Origin: Pandoraea pneumonica
GTDB lineage: Bacteria > Pseudomonadota > Gammaproteobacteria > Burkholderiales > Burkholderiaceae
Direction of reading: 5' to 3'
NCBI RefSeq assembly: GCF_902459645.1
Contig: NZ_CABPSK010000002.1
Span: forward strand, 1,116,001 to 1,180,000
DNA length: 64,000 nucleotides
Every line of letters begins with the position of its first letter. Position 1 is the stretch's first letter. The position numbers and the translations under genes were made by a program. Below the pieces are notes generated by a model, which worked only from the letters and a program-made list of their open reading frames with translations, was not told the DNA's origin and searched no databases. This document shows positions 43,635-52,210 of this stretch, piece by piece.

Positions 43635-45308
43635 CTAGACTGCGACCGCTGTCGATGCGTCTGCTGCTTCTTTGATGCTGTGCCCGGCGCGGATCTTTTC
43701 GATATCCGACGCTTGCTGTTTGTCTTCGAGAATCATGTCCGCCGCTTTCTCCGCGATCATGATCGTCGGGGCATTCGTGTTGCCTGAAACCAGCTCGGGC
43801 ATGATCGAGGCGTCCACCACGCGCAGCCCGGCGAGGCCGTGCACGCGCAACCGGTCGTCGACCACCGCCATGGGGTCGTGTCCCATCTTGCAGGTGCCCG
43901 CCGGGTGATAGATCGACTGACTGTATTGGCGCGCGGCTTGCAGCAACTCGTCGTCGCTCTGGTACTGAGCGCCGGGGATGAACTCGCTGATGATGTGCGG
44001 CGCGAGCGATGGCGCGGCGGCGATGCGGCGCGCCACCTTGATGCCGTCGATGACGACCTGATGGTCGCGCGCGTCCGAGAGATAGTTGGCGTGGATCGCC
44101 GGGTATTGCAGCGGATCGTTCGACACGATCTCGACGCTGCCCCGGCTGAACGGCCGCAACTGACAGACAGACGACGTGAAGGCCGAGAACGGATGCGCAC
44201 CCTGTCCCGGTTTGTCTGCCGAGAGCGGCTGCATGTGGAACTGGATGTCGGGGCGCTCCACTTCTGGACGCGAGCGCGTGAAGATCGTCACCTGACTGGC
44301 GGCGAGCGTGAGCGGGCCCGTGCGTGCAAACGCGTATTGCAGGCCGATCAGCGCCTTGCGCAACGGGTTATTCACCTCGTCGTTCAGTGTGCGCTCGCGT
44401 GTCTTGAAGACGAGCCGGACTTGCAAGTGATCTTGCAGGTTCTGCCCGACACCTGGCAGCGCATGCCGCAGCGCCACGCCCGCTTTGGCAAGCACCGTCG
44501 TCGGCCCCACGCCGGAGTTCTGTAACAACTGCGGCGAACCGATCGCCCCGGCGGCGAGGATGACTTCGACACGCGCGCGGGCTTTCTTGCGCTCGCCGTT
44601 CTGCAAGTATTCGACGCCGACGGCGCGCTTGCCTTCGAAGAGCACGCGGCAAGTCTGCGCACGGGTCTCGACGATGAGATTGCGGCGCTCGCGTGCGGGC
44701 TTCAGAAAGCCCTTCGCGGTACTCCAGCGAAAGCCGCGAAATGCCGTTTGCTGAAAGTAGCCCACGCCTTCTTGCGTGGCGCCGTTGTAATCGGCGTTGA
44801 ACGGAATACCGATGTCTTGTGCGGCAGCGATGAAGTGATCGGCAATGGGGCGGCGCAGCCGCAGGTCAGACACCTTGAGCGGGCCGCCCACGCCGTGATA
44901 CTCGCTTGCGCCGTGTTCTTGATCTTCCGATTTCTTGAAGTACGGCAGCACGTCGGCATAGCGCCAGCCGCGATTGCCGAGCGTGGCCCAGCGGTCGTAA
45001 TCCTGACGTTGGCCGCGCACGTAAAGCAGGCCGTTGAGCGAACTGGAGCCGCCAAGCACCTTGCCACGCGGCCAGTCGATTCGGCGATTGGCGACGTTCT
45101 CGTCGGCCTCCGTGTGATAGCACCAATCGAGTTCCGGATCGTGCATCGTTTTGAAATAACCGACCGGGATGTGAATCCACGGATTGCTATCGGGACCGCC
45201 GGCTTCGAGCAGCAACACCTTGTTCGCGGGGTCCGCGCTCAGACGGTTTGCGAGCACGCAGCCTGCCGAGCCTGCGCCAACGATCAGATAGTCGACCTCA
45301 TGTTCCAT
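43635..45308 (-). CDS. GMC oxidoreductase, choline/alcohol dehydrogenase-like
   Basis: A 557-residue FAD enzyme that oxidises an alcohol to an aldehyde. The Rossmann motif [17 protein letters not shown] signature 1 ([21 protein letters not shown]) and signature 2 ([15 protein letters not shown]) are present. The catalytic His is in [10 protein letters not shown] and the Asn in VSGNTNAPT. The length matches BetA and AlkJ relatives. No betaine aldehyde dehydrogenase gene adjoins, so choline is not assured. First gene of a unit with the MHS transporter and preceded by a candidate IclR operator. Confidence 0.88.
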   Translation of the reverse strand: MEHEVDYLIVGAGSAGCVLANRLSADPANKVLLLEAGGPDSNPWIHIPVGYFKTMHDPELDWCYHTEADENVANRRIDWPRGKVLGGSSSLNGLLYVRGQRQDYDRWATLGNRGWRYADVLPYFKKSEDQEHGASEYHGVGGPLKVSDLRLRRPIADHFIAAAQDIGIPFNADYNGATQEGVGYFQQTAFRGFRWSTAKGFLKPARERRNLIVETRAQTCRVLFEGKRAVGVEYLQNGERKKARARVEVILAAGAIGSPQLLQNSGVGPTTVLAKAGVALRHALPGVGQNLQDHLQVRLVFKTRERTLNDEVNNPLRKALIGLQYAFARTGPLTLAASQVTIFTRSRPEVERPDIQFHMQPLSADKPGQGAHPFSAFTSSVCQLRPFSRGSVEIVSNDPLQYPAIHANYLSDARDHQVVIDGIKVARRIAAAPSLAPHIISEFIPGAQYQSDDELLQAARQYSQSIYHPAGTCKMGHDPMAVVDDRLRVHGLAGLRVVDASIMPELVSGNTNAPTIMIAEKAADMILEDKQQASDIEKIRAGHSIKEAADASTAVAV

Positions 45309-45355
45309 ACCGCCTTGTCTCCTGCTTTTGTTCGCCCTCCCCGAGCTGCCGGGGT

Positions 45356-45370
45356 GAAACGATTCGTTTC
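45356..45370. promoter_or_regulatory. palindrome upstream of the GMC oxidoreductase
   Basis: GAAACGA-T-TCGTTTC has perfect 7-bp arms, 48 bp upstream of the GMC start codon. The 350-bp region from 45309 to 45658 has no gene; it carries this site and the IclR-like site at 45611. Confidence 0.5.
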
Positions 45371-45610
45371 GGATTGTTTCGATTCAATGTCGGCGAGCGC
45401 CCGGCAAATGCCAAGCGAAAAGAAGCGTGCGAAGGGAAACTGAAACGGAATTCGCCGATGGCGGTTCAGAACGCGGCAATTGCTGCGGCGCATCTGCGGG
45501 GTTTCACTAGGGGCAGTGGCGGCGCTGGTCTGAGCGGACTTAGGTGATCGTTGTTTGCCGAATGTCACTCAAACCGGGGTAATCCCGGGGCTGATGATCG
45601 TCAAATAATT

Positions 45611-45625
45611 GGTATATTTTGTTTC
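45611..45625. promoter_or_regulatory. candidate IclR operator, GGTAT-type
   Basis: GGTATATTTTGTTTC shares its layout with GGTATGTTTTGTATT upstream of xsc and GGAACAAATTGTTTC upstream of cobS. It lies 34 bp before the IclR start at 45659, in a strongly AT-rich block. Confidence 0.45.
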
Positions 45626-45658
45626 TTTTATTTCGATGGTCGGGTGCGAGGAGGCGCA

Positions 45659-46519
45659 ATGCGCGAGACGGGCACGCTAGACGAATTGGATATTCGCGCG
45701 AGCGAGGAGGCGCGAAACCTGCGGGCACTGGCGATCATCGAACGTCTTGCCATCGCCGGACAGCCCTATACGCTGTCGCAACTGGCGACGCGTTTGTCGA
45801 TCCCCAAAGCTACGCTCATGCGGCTGATCGAGGCGCTGGAGTTGTGCGGATACGTGGCGCATGTGCCCGACTCGCGCGGCTCGGAGCGCGGGCTATCGCT
45901 GGGGCCGCGTGCGGCGCGGCTGGCGCTCGTCACGCTAGCGAATAACAACTTCACGCGCGCCGCACGCTCGCTACTGCGCGCGCTGGTCGATCGCGTGGGC
46001 GAGACCGTCAACCTGACGGCGCTCGATGGCGACGAGGTGCTTTATATCGAGCGCGTGGAAACCAACGAGCCGCTGCGCATGCAGATGCACCCCGGCATGC
46101 GTGTCCCGCTGCATTGCACGGCGAGCGGCAAGCTGTTTCTGTCGCAGATGCCGCTGGCCGAGCGGCGTGCGGTGCTCTCGCGCTTGACGCTCAAGCGGAT
46201 GACGCCGCGCACGATCACTGACCCCAGCTTGCTCGACGCCGAGCTCGATCGGCTGGCCGCGCGCGGCATCGGTATCGACAACGAGGAATTCGTGCGCGGC
46301 ATGGTGGCGGTGGGAGTGCCCGTGCGCGCGCCCGACGACGGCCACGTGCGCGCCGTGCTGGCCGTGCATGGCCCGACCGCACGCGTGACGCTGGAAGAAC
46401 TGTTGGGGTTGGTGCCGACGCTGCGCGAGACGGCGACGGCGCTCGTGCCGCTACTCGATTGGCAGCGCACGAGCAAGACAGAGGCGTTGGCCAAGCGGGC
46501 CGACACGGAGAAGGTCTGA
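45659..46519 (+). CDS. IclR-family regulator of the GMC oxidoreductase genes
   Basis: A 286-residue IclR protein starting MRETGTLDELDIRASEEARN with GAGGAGG before the ATG. The winged helix is YTLSQLATRLSIPKATLMRLIEAL; the effector domain carries LHCTASGKLFLSQMP and the family sequence GIDNEEFVRGMVAVGVPV. Divergent from the GMC oxidoreductase/transporter unit, which it probably controls. Convergent with a second IclR gene of similar effector domain, with a shared hairpin between them. Confidence 0.86.
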   Translation: MRETGTLDELDIRASEEARNLRALAIIERLAIAGQPYTLSQLATRLSIPKATLMRLIEALELCGYVAHVPDSRGSERGLSLGPRAARLALVTLANNNFTRAARSLLRALVDRVGETVNLTALDGDEVLYIERVETNEPLRMQMHPGMRVPLHCTASGKLFLSQMPLAERRAVLSRLTLKRMTPRTITDPSLLDAELDRLAARGIGIDNEEFVRGMVAVGVPVRAPDDGHVRAVLAVHGPTARVTLEELLGLVPTLRETATALVPLLDWQRTSKTEALAKRADTEKV

Positions 46520-46532
46520 GCGGGTGATCGGC

Positions 46533-46553
46533 CGATGTGCCGGGGGCACATCG
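46533..46553. terminator. hairpin between convergent IclR genes
   Basis: CGATGTGCC / GGCACATCG with a GGG loop; an outer 8-bp pair, TCTGAGCG (46515-46522) and CGCTCAGA (46562-46569), covers the stop codons of both genes. Probably a shared terminator, though without a long T-run. Confidence 0.5.
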
Positions 46554-46564
46554 CCACATTGCGC

Positions 46565-47353
46565 TCAGAAGGTGTTGGCGAGTTCCTTGGCAGCTTCCTG
46601 CAAGCGCGGCACGAACTCCATTGCTTTTGACAGCGACGTGCGCGACACCGGCGCATGCACCGCGATGGCGGCGATGCACTGACCGTCTTCTTTCATCACC
46701 GGCGCGGCGACGCAGGCGATGCCCAGCACAAACTCCTCGTTGTCGACGGCAATGCCCTTATGGGCGATGCGGTCGAGTTCGCTCTCGAGCAATTCGGGAT
46801 CGGTCAGCGTGTTGGGCGTGAAGCGTTGCAGCTTCATCGCGCGCAGCAAGGCGGCGCGTTGTTCGCGCGGCATCATGGCGAGCAACAACTTGCCGCTCGC
46901 GCTGCTATGCGCGGGGACGTGCGAACCGGGTTTGAGATCGAGCCGCAGCGGCCACGGAGCTTCCATGCGGTCGAGATAGAGCACTTCCGTCTCGTGGAGC
47001 ATCGTGAGGTTGCAGGTCTCGCCAAGATCGGCTACCAAGCGGCCGAGAATCGCGTGGCGCATGCGGCGCGCCCCCGCTTGCATCATCACGCCCAGACTCA
47101 ACTGCGCGAGACGCGGGCCGATCACATAGGCGTTCTTCTGACCGGGCTCGCGAATCACGAGGCCGCCGGCTTCGAGCGAACCGAGCATGCGATGCAGCGA
47201 TGCCTTGGGCATCTGGATGTCGTGCGCCATGTCGGCGAGCGAGACCGGGGCGTCGGCGGCCACCAGATACTCCAGTAAGGCGAACGCCCGCAGGGTCGGG
47301 GTGTCTGCCTTGCCGTCCGACGAGGTGTCGCTCTTGGTCGCTGCGTCGTTCAT
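46565..47353 (-). CDS. IclR-family regulator, divergent from cobST
   Basis: A 262-residue IclR protein (MNDAATKSDTSSDGKADTPTLRAFALLEYLVAAD...) with HTH VSLADMAHDIQMPKASLHRML and an effector domain with AHSSASGKLLLAMMPREQRAALL and the tail KGIAVDNEEFVLGIACVAAPV. ATG at 47353 is chosen by family length. The divergent neighbour is cobS; the 219-bp gap holds a large palindrome resembling sites in front of xsc. It is therefore a candidate regulator of both cobST and the taurine genes, an inference. Confidence 0.85.
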   Translation of the reverse strand: MNDAATKSDTSSDGKADTPTLRAFALLEYLVAADAPVSLADMAHDIQMPKASLHRMLGSLEAGGLVIREPGQKNAYVIGPRLAQLSLGVMMQAGARRMRHAILGRLVADLGETCNLTMLHETEVLYLDRMEAPWPLRLDLKPGSHVPAHSSASGKLLLAMMPREQRAALLRAMKLQRFTPNTLTDPELLESELDRIAHKGIAVDNEEFVLGIACVAAPVMKEDGQCIAAIAVHAPVSRTSLSKAMEFVPRLQEAAKELANTF

Positions 47354-47483
47354 ATGCGCCGTTCCGGAAAATGGATCAGCGGTATTGTACCCAAACGGGT
47401 GATCGAACGGCATTGGCGGGTTCCGATGCGTTTCAGTTCGCTCGAATGTAGACGACGCTATCGCGGGCGTCAATTGCTAATTT

Positions 47484-47514
47484 TATTTTTCGGAACAAAT
47501 TGTTTCTAAAAATA
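47484..47514. promoter_or_regulatory. 31-bp palindromic operator upstream of cobS
   Basis: Arms TATTTTTCGGAACAA and TTGTTTCTAAAAATA around a central A match at 13 of 15 positions. It ends 58 bp before the cobS start and 131 bp from the divergent IclR start. Its core CGGAACAAAT occurs again in the xsc promoter at 54066-54075. Confidence 0.6.
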
Positions 47515-47572
47515 TTTAGCGATATGATGCCGAAAATGAAAGCCCGGTGGCGCGGTACAGGAGACGAACGCG

Positions 47573-48583
47573 ATGCAAAGCCAGAATCAAACCCCCAGCC
47601 AGCAGATGCCTGAGCATCCGGACCATTGGGTCGATGCGCGCAGCGTGTTCGGCATCGATGTCGATCTGAAGGTACCCGCCTATCGCGAGCGGGACGACCA
47701 TGTGCCCGGAATCGACGAGGCCTATCGCTTCAATGCGGACGTGACGCTGGCGATTCTCGCGGGGTTCATGAATAACCGGCGCGTGATGGTGCAGGGCATG
47801 CATGGCACCGGCAAGTCGACGCATATCGAACAGGTGGCGGCACGCTTGAACTGGCCGTGCGTGCGCGTCAATCTCGACGGCCATATCAGCCGCCTCGATC
47901 TCGTCGGCAAAGACGCCATCGTCGTGCGCGACGGTCATCAGGTCACCGAGTTTCAAGAAGGTATCGTGCCGTGGGCGCTGCAACGCCCCGTGGCGCTTAT
48001 CTTCGACGAATACGATGCGGGCCGCCCCGACGTGATGTTCGTGATTCAACGCATTCTCGAGCGCGAAGGCAAATTCACGTTGCTTGATCAGAACCGGGTG
48101 ATCCACCCCCATCCGGGTTTCCGCATGTTCGCGACGACGAACACTGTGGGGCTGGGCAACCTGAACGGTCTGTATCACGGCACGCAGGTGCTCAATCACG
48201 CACAGATCGATCGCTGGAATGTGGTCGCCACGCTCAACTATCTCTCGCGCGAAGACGAAGCGGGCATCGTGCTGGCGCGCGTGCCGGAGCTCGGCACCGA
48301 CGCTGGGCGCGCGCTGATCGACTCGATGGTCAGCGTGGCGGAACTCACCCGCAAGGGCTTCGCCACTGGCGATCTGTCGACGCTGATGTCGCCTCGCACC
48401 GTCATCAACTGGGCGGAGAACGTGGGCATCTTCCGCGACCCGGGGCTGGCGTTCCGGTTGACGTTCCTGAACAAGTGCGACGAGGCCGAGCGGCCCATCG
48501 TCGCCGAGTATTACCAGCGGGCGTTTGGCCACGAGTTGCCGTTCGACGACGGCGCGCGCTCGCTGCTGGCCGATGCGTCATGA
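47573..48583 (+). CDS. cobS: CobS-type AAA+ ATPase (cobaltochelatase subunit)
   Basis: A 336-residue MoxR-class AAA+ ATPase. Walker A is GMHGTGKST (Lys81), Walker B is LIFDEYDAG (Asp145-Glu146), and sensor 1 is [10 protein letters not shown]. The N-terminal extension [21 protein letters not shown] is typical of CobS, which with CobT and CobN inserts cobalt into hydrogenobyrinate diamide in aerobic cobalamin synthesis. No CobN or other cobalamin synthesis gene is in the window. The stop overlaps the cobT start (ATGA). Confidence 0.9.
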   Translation: MQSQNQTPSQQMPEHPDHWVDARSVFGIDVDLKVPAYRERDDHVPGIDEAYRFNADVTLAILAGFMNNRRVMVQGMHGTGKSTHIEQVAARLNWPCVRVNLDGHISRLDLVGKDAIVVRDGHQVTEFQEGIVPWALQRPVALIFDEYDAGRPDVMFVIQRILEREGKFTLLDQNRVIHPHPGFRMFATTNTVGLGNLNGLYHGTQVLNHAQIDRWNVVATLNYLSREDEAGIVLARVPELGTDAGRALIDSMVSVAELTRKGFATGDLSTLMSPRTVINWAENVGIFRDPGLAFRLTFLNKCDEAERPIVAEYYQRAFGHELPFDDGARSLLADAS

Positions 48584-50319
48584 CGATCTCCGATCGCGAA
48601 GCAGCTCGTCGCGCCGCGCGCGGCGAAGCGCTGTGCGCGGCCACCGTGCGGGCGCTCACCGGCGACGCGGCTTTGCACTACAGCGGCTCGCGACTCTGCC
48701 GGAACATGCGCCCGCTGCCGTTGCATGCGCCGCATCTGCAAACGCTGCCGACACCGCACGACCCGTTTCGCTCGCTGCGCGGTGCGGCCGACGGTGCAGC
48801 ACTGCGGCTGCGCCACAGCGACGCGGCACTGCATCGCAGCCTGCTGCCCGATTCGCCACTGGAGCGGTTGATCTTCGAACTACTCGAACAACTGCGCTGC
48901 GAAACCTTCGTGCCGCCGGGCATGCCGGGCATCGCCAAGAATCTACGCGAGCGTTTCGAGGCCTGGTCGCGTGCCGTGCACGAGACGGGCGTGGCCGACA
49001 GTCACGTGGGGCTGTTGCTCTACACCGTTGCGCAAATGAGTTGGTCGCGGTTGACGACGTATCCGGTGATCGAAGAGACGGAAGGGCTCATCGAAGCCAC
49101 GCGCATGGCGATCGCGCCGCGCGTCGGCGGCGCGTTGGCGGGCATGCGCCGCACGCGAGCCGATCAGGCCGCGTTTGCCGTGTACGCGCGCGAACTGGCC
49201 GCCGAGATCGCTGCCATGATCCGCTCGGCGAGCGGCGAGGCGGCCGATGCCGACACCAAAGATGAAGAAGACCAGAAGGGCGTGCGCAACGCGTTCTCGC
49301 TGTTTCTCGATTTCGACGAAAAAGAAGAGGACGGCATCACACTCGCGCACTCGGGCGACAGCCGCGTACTGAAGGCGTCGGAACAGGGCTACCGCGTCTT
49401 TACGACGCGCTACGACCGCGAAGTGTATGCGGGAGCGCTCGTGCGCCGCGCGCTGCTCACGGAGTTTCGTGAACGGCTGGACGAGCGCATCGTCGCGCAG
49501 GCGATCAACGTGCCGCGTCTTGCACGTGCGCTCAAAGCCGCATTGGCCGTCCCGCAGCGCGACGGTTGGTCGTTCGGCGAAGAGCAGGGGCGTATCGATG
49601 GGCGGCGGCTTGCGCAATTGGTGAGCTCGCCCGCAGAGCGCCGTCTCTTCCGGCTGGAGAAGCACACGCTCATTGCCGAGTCGATGGTGAGTTTCCTGAT
49701 CGATTGCTCGGGTTCGATGAAAGCGCAGATCGAGTCGGTTGGCATGATCGTCGACGTGCTGTCTCGTGCACTCGATGCCGCTGGCGTGACCAACGAAATC
49801 CTTGGCTTCACCACAGGCGCGTGGAACGGCGGACGTGCGCGCACCGACTGGCTGGCGCGCGGTAAGCCGCCGTTTCCCGGGCGGCTGAACGAAGTCTCGC
49901 ATCTGATCTTCAAAGACGCAGTGACCAGTTGGCGGCGTGCCCGCACCGACATCGCCTCGTTGTTCAAAGCGGACTTGTTTCGCGAGGGCGTCGATGGCGA
50001 AGCAGTGACGTGGGCTTGCGAGCGGCTGCGCTCGCGGGTGGCGAACCGGCGCTTGCTGATCGTGATCTCCGACGGCAGTCCGATGGACGCCGCGACGAAT
50101 CAGGTCAACGACGAACACTATCTCGATCACCATTTGCGCGAGGTCGTGGCACAGCAGCAGGCGCGTGGCGATGTGGAAGTGCTTGGCCTAGGCGTCGGGC
50201 TCGATCTCAGCCCGTACTACCGAAATTCACTGGCGCTCGATCTCACGGCACCCCCCGACATGACGATGTTCGCCAAGCTGGTCGACTGGATCGGCAGCGG
50301 CGGCCGACGCGGGCATTGA
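48580..50319 (+). CDS. cobT: CobT-type VWA protein (cobaltochelatase subunit)
   Basis: A 579-residue partner of CobS. It has an N-terminal helical region, an acidic segment ([10 protein letters not shown]... DFDEKEEDG) and a C-terminal von Willebrand A domain. The MIDAS motif is DCSGS at residues 375-379. The family sequence [30 protein letters not shown] is visible, as is the late [16 protein letters not shown]. Its TGA directly abuts the stop of the convergent TauE-type gene. With CobS it forms a two-tier ring that drives a metal chelatase; which chelatase is open here. Confidence 0.9.
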   Translation: MTISDREAARRAARGEALCAATVRALTGDAALHYSGSRLCRNMRPLPLHAPHLQTLPTPHDPFRSLRGAADGAALRLRHSDAALHRSLLPDSPLERLIFELLEQLRCETFVPPGMPGIAKNLRERFEAWSRAVHETGVADSHVGLLLYTVAQMSWSRLTTYPVIEETEGLIEATRMAIAPRVGGALAGMRRTRADQAAFAVYARELAAEIAAMIRSASGEAADADTKDEEDQKGVRNAFSLFLDFDEKEEDGITLAHSGDSRVLKASEQGYRVFTTRYDREVYAGALVRRALLTEFRERLDERIVAQAINVPRLARALKAALAVPQRDGWSFGEEQGRIDGRRLAQLVSSPAERRLFRLEKHTLIAESMVSFLIDCSGSMKAQIESVGMIVDVLSRALDAAGVTNEILGFTTGAWNGGRARTDWLARGKPPFPGRLNEVSHLIFKDAVTSWRRARTDIASLFKADLFREGVDGEAVTWACERLRSRVANRRLLIVISDGSPMDAATNQVNDEHYLDHHLREVVAQQQARGDVEVLGLGVGLDLSPYYRNSLALDLTAPPDMTMFAKLVDWIGSGGRRGH

Positions 50320-51087
50320 TCACAGCATGTGGAGCAGGGCGCTGATCATCAAATGCGCGCCCAGCAGCATCAGCGTGATGAAGGCGATGCGCCGCGTTGT
50401 GACCCCGGAGAGCGGTGGCGGATATCGACGTCCGAGCACAGTCGCCAGCGCCACGATAGGCAGCGCCATTGCCGCCTGCCACCACACGGGTGCGGGGAGT
50501 TGTCCCGCAAAGGCGCTGTAGATCGTACGGATCGAAGCGGTCACGGCAAACAACAGAATCAACGCACAACGAATCTGTACCAGCGTGAGCGGCTGCCGAT
50601 AGAAATAGAAGATCAGCGGCGGCCCCGAGATGCCGAACATCCCGCTAAGCAGCCCGCCGAAAATACCGCTGTAGAAAAAGCCCTTATCGCCCGAGCGTTC
50701 GGTTTTCGGTGCCGGTCGCAACGCAGATCCGATGCCGCCGTAAAGCACGACGGCCCCCAGCAGCAGGTGCAGCACGTTCGACGCCATGCCGTTGAGATAG
50801 TCGAACAGCAGCACGCCGACGACGACTGACGGAATGATGCCGAGCGTAGCCGCTCGCACGGCGCGCCAGTCGATGTGGTGCCACGTGCCGGGCAGCGCGA
50901 GCGCGCTATTGATGAGCGTGACCAGACTCACGAGAATCGCCACGCTCGCAACGGGCGCCAGACCAAAGCCGCTGGCGCCGCCCAGCACGATCATGCCGAG
51001 ACCGAAGCCGGTCACCGTTTGAAAATACGTGGCGAAGCCGAGAAGCAACAGCAACGGCAGCGCCGAGAATACTGACGAAAACGTCAT
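50320..51087 (-). CDS. tauE: TauE/SafE-family sulfite exporter
   Basis: A 255-residue membrane protein with about eight hydrophobic segments and the TauE/SafE pattern: FATYFQTVTGFGLGMIVLGGA at the N-terminus and GFFYSGIFGGLLSGMFGISGPPLIFYFY in the middle. It would export sulfite released by sulfoacetaldehyde acetyltransferase. It starts four bases after the stop of pta, so xsc, pta and this gene form one unit on the minus strand. Confidence 0.86.
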   Translation of the reverse strand: MTFSSVFSALPLLLLLGFATYFQTVTGFGLGMIVLGGASGFGLAPVASVAILVSLVTLINSALALPGTWHHIDWRAVRAATLGIIPSVVVGVLLFDYLNGMASNVLHLLLGAVVLYGGIGSALRPAPKTERSGDKGFFYSGIFGGLLSGMFGISGPPLIFYFYRQPLTLVQIRCALILLFAVTASIRTIYSAFAGQLPAPVWWQAAMALPIVALATVLGRRYPPPLSGVTTRRIAFITLMLLGAHLMISALLHML

Positions 51088-51091
51088 GCCG

Positions 51092-52132
51092 TCATGCGAC
51101 GGCCACGGGCGCCGCCATGCTATCGAGGCGCGCCTGCGCAGCTTGCGCCTGCACGCACGTGACGCCGATCACGTAATAGATATCGTCCGAGCTACAGCCG
51201 CGCGAAAGGTCATTGGCAGGGCGATTCAGCCCTTGCAGCAAAGGCCCGATGGCCTTGGCGCCGCCGATGCGTTCCGCGAGCTTGTAGCCGATATTGCCTG
51301 CATCGAGACTCGGGAAGATCAACGTATTCGCATGGCCTTCAACCTGCGAGTGGGGCACTTTGCGCTGTGCAATTTCGGAGACGATGGCGGCGTCGAGTTG
51401 CACGTCGCCGTCGATCGCGAGGTGCGGGCGCGCGTCTTTCACGAGGCGTGTGGCTTCCACCACTTTGTCGACCGCCGCATGCTTGGCGCTACCGCTGGTG
51501 GAGAACGACAACATTGCCACGCGGGGCGGTTCCATCAGCAACGCTTGCGCACTGTCGGCGGCAGCCATCGCGATCTGGGCCAGTTGCGCGGCGTCCGGAT
51601 CGACCACGAGTGCGCAGTCGGAAAAGATCAGACCGCCCTTCATCGTATGGAACGGCTCGCAGAGCATCATCAGGAAGAAGCTCGACACGAGTTGAAACGA
51701 CGGTTGCACACCGACCAGTTGAATCGCCATGCGAACCACGTCGGCGGTCGTGTTGACCGCCCCGGCAACCGATCCGTCGGCATGCCCGCAGCGCAGCATC
51801 ATGTTCGCGAAGCCCAACGGCGTGCGCATCTCCGCCGCAGCCTGCTCTCGCGTGAGGCCTTTTTTCTCGCGCATGGCGAACCACGTGCGTGAAAACTCTT
51901 CGGATAACGGCGACGTCACCGGATCGATCACTTGCATACCGGCAAGGTCGATACCGGCGTTATCCGCCGCTTGCAGTGTCTTGTTGATGTCGCCAACGAG
52001 CACGATGCGGGCGATGCCCTCGCGCGTGGCGCGCTCGGCTGCCGCAAGCACTCGGACGTCTTCCGACTCGCACAGCACGATGCGCTGGGGGGCGCTGCGC
52101 GCTGTGTCGAGAATGCGGTTGATGGCTTTCAT
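51092..52132 (-). CDS. pta: phosphate acetyltransferase
   Basis: Converts acetyl phosphate and CoA to acetyl-CoA. The short form of 346 residues is the one usually found beside xsc. Family stretches are RIVLCESEDVRVLAAAERA, MRCGHADGSVAGAVNTTADVVR (here LRCGHADG) and LLQGLNRPANDLSRGCSSDDI. It lies downstream of xsc, with a T-run hairpin between, and would take the acetyl phosphate made by Xsc into central metabolism. Confidence 0.93.
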   Translation of the reverse strand: MKAINRILDTARSAPQRIVLCESEDVRVLAAAERATREGIARIVLVGDINKTLQAADNAGIDLAGMQVIDPVTSPLSEEFSRTWFAMREKKGLTREQAAAEMRTPLGFANMMLRCGHADGSVAGAVNTTADVVRMAIQLVGVQPSFQLVSSFFLMMLCEPFHTMKGGLIFSDCALVVDPDAAQLAQIAMAAADSAQALLMEPPRVAMLSFSTSGSAKHAAVDKVVEATRLVKDARPHLAIDGDVQLDAAIVSEIAQRKVPHSQVEGHANTLIFPSLDAGNIGYKLAERIGGAKAIGPLLQGLNRPANDLSRGCSSDDIYYVIGVTCVQAQAAQARLDSMAAPVAVA

Positions 52133-52146
52133 GATGTCGAATCCAG

Positions 52147-52186
52147 AAAAAAAAGCGCCCCCGACACCCACAGAGCCGGGAGCGCT
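52147..52186 (-). terminator. terminator or attenuator between xsc and pta
   Basis: On the minus strand the stem AGCGCTCCCG / CGGGGGCGCT (one mismatch, 13-base loop) is followed by eight T. It stands inside what is otherwise an xsc-pta-tauE operon and would lower pta expression relative to xsc. Confidence 0.75.
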
Positions 52187-52210
52187 ATCACACCGCTGAC
52201 TGCTAATAAA

